Below, piece by piece: positions 61,810 through 64,000 of a DNA stretch of 64,000 bases. The notes beneath the pieces were generated by a model, which was given only the letters and a program-made list of their open reading frames with translations, made no database searches and had not been told where the DNA came from. The first letter of the stretch is position 1. The number at the start of each line of letters is the position of its first letter. Source of the DNA: Shewanella amazonensis SB2B (GTDB lineage Bacteria; Pseudomonadota; Gammaproteobacteria; Enterobacterales; Shewanellaceae). Position numbers and translations under genes: made by a program. The stretch lies in assembly GCF_000015245.1 (NCBI RefSeq), contig NC_008700.1, positions 3,360,501-3,424,500 of the forward strand, given 5' to 3'.

Positions 61810-62346
61810 TTATTGACGGAAAAAGTCCAAAAGGTGAGAAAGGGCCGCCAGAACGTGCAGCGCCAACAGCACCACAAACCCGATGGCAAGGTCTTTGTGC
61901 CAGGCCCGCCAGCTTAAGGCCTCAGCGCTGCCTTCGGTGACATACCATCCCAGCCCGGTCAGGGCAACGGCCACCAATACAAGCGCACAAAGCCCTTCGA
62001 GCAGGCTGAACAGCCCACTGCCGCCGCCCTTGGGCAGTTTGGCCGAGGCCAGTGCTTTGATGTCCTGACGCAGGGCGTCACTGCCCCACAGCGGAAAAAA
62101 CTGCCGCCATCGCCCCTGCGTCACACAGGAAATCAGCAGCAGCAAGGAGATGGGCACCAGCAAGAGCCCCAAATACACGTGCAGCACATCCCAGACAGAG
62201 GCATTGTCCCTGAGCCTGCGGCCCAGCAATAAAAATGGCGCCGATACCAGCACAGGTAATAGGGGCAGCAGCACCATCAGATGCAACTTGGGTTGCAGTT
62301 TCAGCCACACTCGTTGCAAGCCATTACCACTGGGATTGCCATTCAT
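61810..62346 (-). CDS. Cytochrome b561-like membrane protein
   Basis: The 178-residue protein has four membrane helices with candidate heme-ligand histidines: LQPKLHLMVLLPL, DVLHVYLGLLLV, AWHKDLAIGFVV and LHVLAALSHLLDFFRQ. It fits the cytochrome b/b6-like (b561) fold. Its ATG overlaps the hemG stop by 4 bp, so it is translated with HemG and may carry electrons between HemG and the quinone pool. This link is inferred from position. Confidence 0.8.
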   Translation of the reverse strand: MNGNPSGNGLQRVWLKLQPKLHLMVLLPLLPVLVSAPFLLLGRRLRDNASVWDVLHVYLGLLLVPISLLLLISCVTQGRWRQFFPLWGSDALRQDIKALASAKLPKGGGSGLFSLLEGLCALVLVAVALTGLGWYVTEGSAEALSWRAWHKDLAIGFVVLLALHVLAALSHLLDFFRQ

Positions 62347-62879
62347 CGGGATAAAATTTCCATAGATGCTATCTCTCGGGAAAACCTATCAACTTTTTGC
62401 CAGTCGGTGTACTCCACCTTGGTATTGGGGTCGGTTGGTCCCTTGGTCAACCACATGATAAATCTGATGATATTTCTATCCATGGCGCTATAGCCCTGAT
62501 AATGCAGGTTACCGCCAAATACCTCCAGCAACTCAGGGCGCCAGGGAGATTTAGCTAAAAAGTCCTGCATATAGGGATTGGTGGCCGCCGTATTCTTGGC
62601 TTGCTTTCGGGCCACCAGACTGACAGAGAAAAAGGCACCGGCACGGCTTCGCAGCGCGTCCAGATTTTGCTCGATAAACTGGTACACGGCGCTGTTGTGT
62701 TTGCCATGGCGAATGCTGGCCCCCAACACTACCTTGTCGAATCCCTCCAGACTCGGCGCCTGATCCAGAGGCATCAGGGTCACCTCGTGGTCAAGGCCGC
62801 GCATCACCTCGGCAATGCGATCGCAAATCTTGCGGGTCTGACCATGGACGGTGGAAAAAAGAATAAGAGTTTTGCTCAC
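62343..62879 (-). CDS. hemG: Menaquinone-dependent protoporphyrinogen oxidase
   Basis: The 178-residue flavodoxin-like HemG oxidises protoporphyrinogen IX using menaquinone. It begins ILFSTVHGQTRKICDRIAE (FMN phosphate loop) and contains the long insert typical of HemG (about 95-150) with a hydrophobic stretch. The C-terminal NIIRFIMWLTKGPTDPNTKVEYTDW is characteristic. It is the first gene of a two-gene leftward unit with the overlapping cytochrome b gene. Confidence 0.93.
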   Translation of the reverse strand: MSKTLILFSTVHGQTRKICDRIAEVMRGLDHEVTLMPLDQAPSLEGFDKVVLGASIRHGKHNSAVYQFIEQNLDALRSRAGAFFSVSLVARKQAKNTAATNPYMQDFLAKSPWRPELLEVFGGNLHYQGYSAMDRNIIRFIMWLTKGPTDPNTKVEYTDWQKVDRFSREIASMEILSR

Positions 62880-63078
62880 GGTTTACCTGCCATAATTGCT
62901 CGGGCTTTAGGCGATAATAGGTCAAAGTGTATGATTTTTTATTGAATTGGATCACGAGCCATGGGTAGCGTACCGGCCGGGATGCTTAAATTCCAACTGC
63001 CTCACATTTGTGCCCCCGTGGGCTACATCCAAAGTTGCTTAATTTGGTCGGTAGCCAAATGGGGTGGCAGGGTTTAAC

Positions 63079-64000
63079 ATGCCAAAATCTTCTGTATTCA
63101 CTGGTGTTAACATGCTTTCAGGGAGTGAGGGACAACAGGCCCAACGGCTGCTGCTTTGGATGACATTTATTATGTCCATGGTGTTTGCCGTGTGGCAGGC
63201 GCTGCTGAACAACTTTGTTATCGAACGGGCGCATTTCAGCGGTGCTGAAATCGGCATGTTGCAAAGCCTCAGGGAAGTGCCCGGATTTCTGGCGTTTACC
63301 GCCATCTTTGTATTGCTGATTATCCGCGAGCAATCCTTTGCCCTCTTGTCTTTGTTGGTGATGAGTATTGGCGTTGCCATCACCGGCTTTTTACCCTCGG
63401 TCATGGGGCTTTACTTCACCACTGTGCTCATGTCGGTGGGCTTTCACTACTACGAGACCCTCAACCAATCCCTCACCCTGCAATGGGTCGACAAAGAACA
63501 CACCGCCGGTTTTATGGGCAAGGCCCTGTCGTGGAAGGCCGCTGCAGCCCTCGGCGGCTATGGCAGCATTTGGCTGCTGATGACAGTCTTCAAGCTCGAT
63601 TATGTGTGGATGTACGCCTTCGTCGGTGGCATGGGTTGCCTGATGACGCTGGGGCTGTGGCGCCACTTTCCCCGCTTCGATACGGGAGAGGTGCAGCATA
63701 AGAAGGTGATATTGCGCCGCCGCTACTGGCTCTACTATTTACTGACCTTTTTCTCCGGCGCCAGACGGCAAATTTTCGTGGTGTTTGCCGGCTTTATGAT
63801 GGTGGAGAAGTTCCATTACAGTGTCAGCGAAATCACCGCGCTGTTTTTGATTAACTACGTCATCAATCTCCTCTTTGCCCCCGCCATTGGCCGCCTGATT
63901 GGCCGCATCGGCGAGCGCAATGCGCTGTGCCTGGAATACGTTGGCCTGATTGGGGTATTTGTAAGCTACGCCCTGGTGGAAAACGCCCACTTTGCCGCGG
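63079..64000 (+). CDS. MFS transporter, N-terminal part (cut by the window end)
   Basis: The frame from ATG 63079, preceded by AGGGTTTAAC, is open to the window end (307 codons). It encodes an MFS-like protein with at least eight membrane helices, a hydrophilic central loop near residue 205 (TGEVQHKKVILRRRY) and the loop LIGRIGERNALCLEYVG. ATG 63112 (MLSGSEG) is an alternative start. The substrate is unknown. The downstream half lies outside the window. Confidence 0.85.
   Translation, partial: MPKSSVFTGVNMLSGSEGQQAQRLLLWMTFIMSMVFAVWQALLNNFVIERAHFSGAEIGMLQSLREVPGFLAFTAIFVLLIIREQSFALLSLLVMSIGVAITGFLPSVMGLYFTTVLMSVGFHYYETLNQSLTLQWVDKEHTAGFMGKALSWKAAAALGGYGSIWLLMTVFKLDYVWMYAFVGGMGCLMTLGLWRHFPRFDTGEVQHKKVILRRRYWLYYLLTFFSGARRQIFVVFAGFMMVEKFHYSVSEITALFLINYVINLLFAPAIGRLIGRIGERNALCLEYVGLIGVFVSYALVENAHFAA

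Overview
The window reads as ordinary chromosome of a gammaproteobacterium of the Shewanella type. The gene neighbourhoods (apaH/folA, rplU-rpmA-obgE, ispB, cysJIH, pntAB, prfB-lysS, csgEFG) and the protein sequences all fit. Base composition looks moderately GC-rich for that genus, so a species such as S. amazonensis would fit, but I cannot confirm it from sequence alone. There are no rRNA or tRNA genes, no transposase and no CRISPR array.

Layout. 1-9.2 kb: the apaH tail, a chemoreceptor, folA, a threonine/serine exporter-like pair (yjjP/yjjB), obgE-rpmA-rplU, ispB, ung and small conserved genes. 9.2-14.1 kb: a LysE exporter, then a sigma-54 activator next to a ccoG-type iron-sulfur membrane protein and a thioredoxin-like gene. 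A perfect TGGCAC-N5-TTGC promoter and matching palindromes tie these together. 14.1-21.9 kb: assimilatory sulfate reduction (cysJIH) and the proton-translocating transhydrogenase (pntAB). Together they link NADPH supply to sulfite reduction.

21.9-25.6 kb is the clear accessory region. It holds a structured, apparently non-coding stretch, then five AT-rich promoter-poor genes. Each gene is followed by an integron recombination site (attC), and there is no integrase in the window: an integrase-less cassette array (CALIN). The cassettes encode a secreted protein, a zinc-ribbon protein, a SHOCT membrane protein, a lipoprotein and a YiiX/NlpC-P60-like putative cysteine hydrolase. The last attC fuses to the stop codon of a convergent MFS transporter gene.

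25.6-36.8 kb: transporters, a Spo0M-like protein, LysR/DoxX, a POT-type permease, stress genes, an aldehyde dehydrogenase with its TetR regulator, and csgEFG (curli export without curli subunits). 36.9-44.6 kb: one long leftward unit with an HlyD-type adaptor, a previously unlisted 36-residue membrane peptide, an ABC ATPase, two FtsX-like permeases, a sigma-54 response regulator and a histidine kinase. It is preceded by a sigma-54 promoter and four GTGTCCG boxes spaced every 20-21 bp. 44.7-64 kb: MAPEG, lipase-like, TonB-like and BtuF-like genes, pyrC, a 7TMR-DISM diguanylate cyclase, an SPFH/ribbon-helix-helix pair with tandem palindromes, a Fur-controlled TonB receptor, a HEAT-repeat lipoprotein, lysS, prfB with its programmed frameshift, a pentapeptide-repeat potassium-channel-like protein followed by a heptamer repeat tract, a Cache chemoreceptor, cytochrome b with hemG, and a truncated MFS gene.

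The best candidates for something undescribed are the cassette array with its hydrolase, the sigma-54/ccoG circuit, and the phased-UAS efflux/two-component operon.
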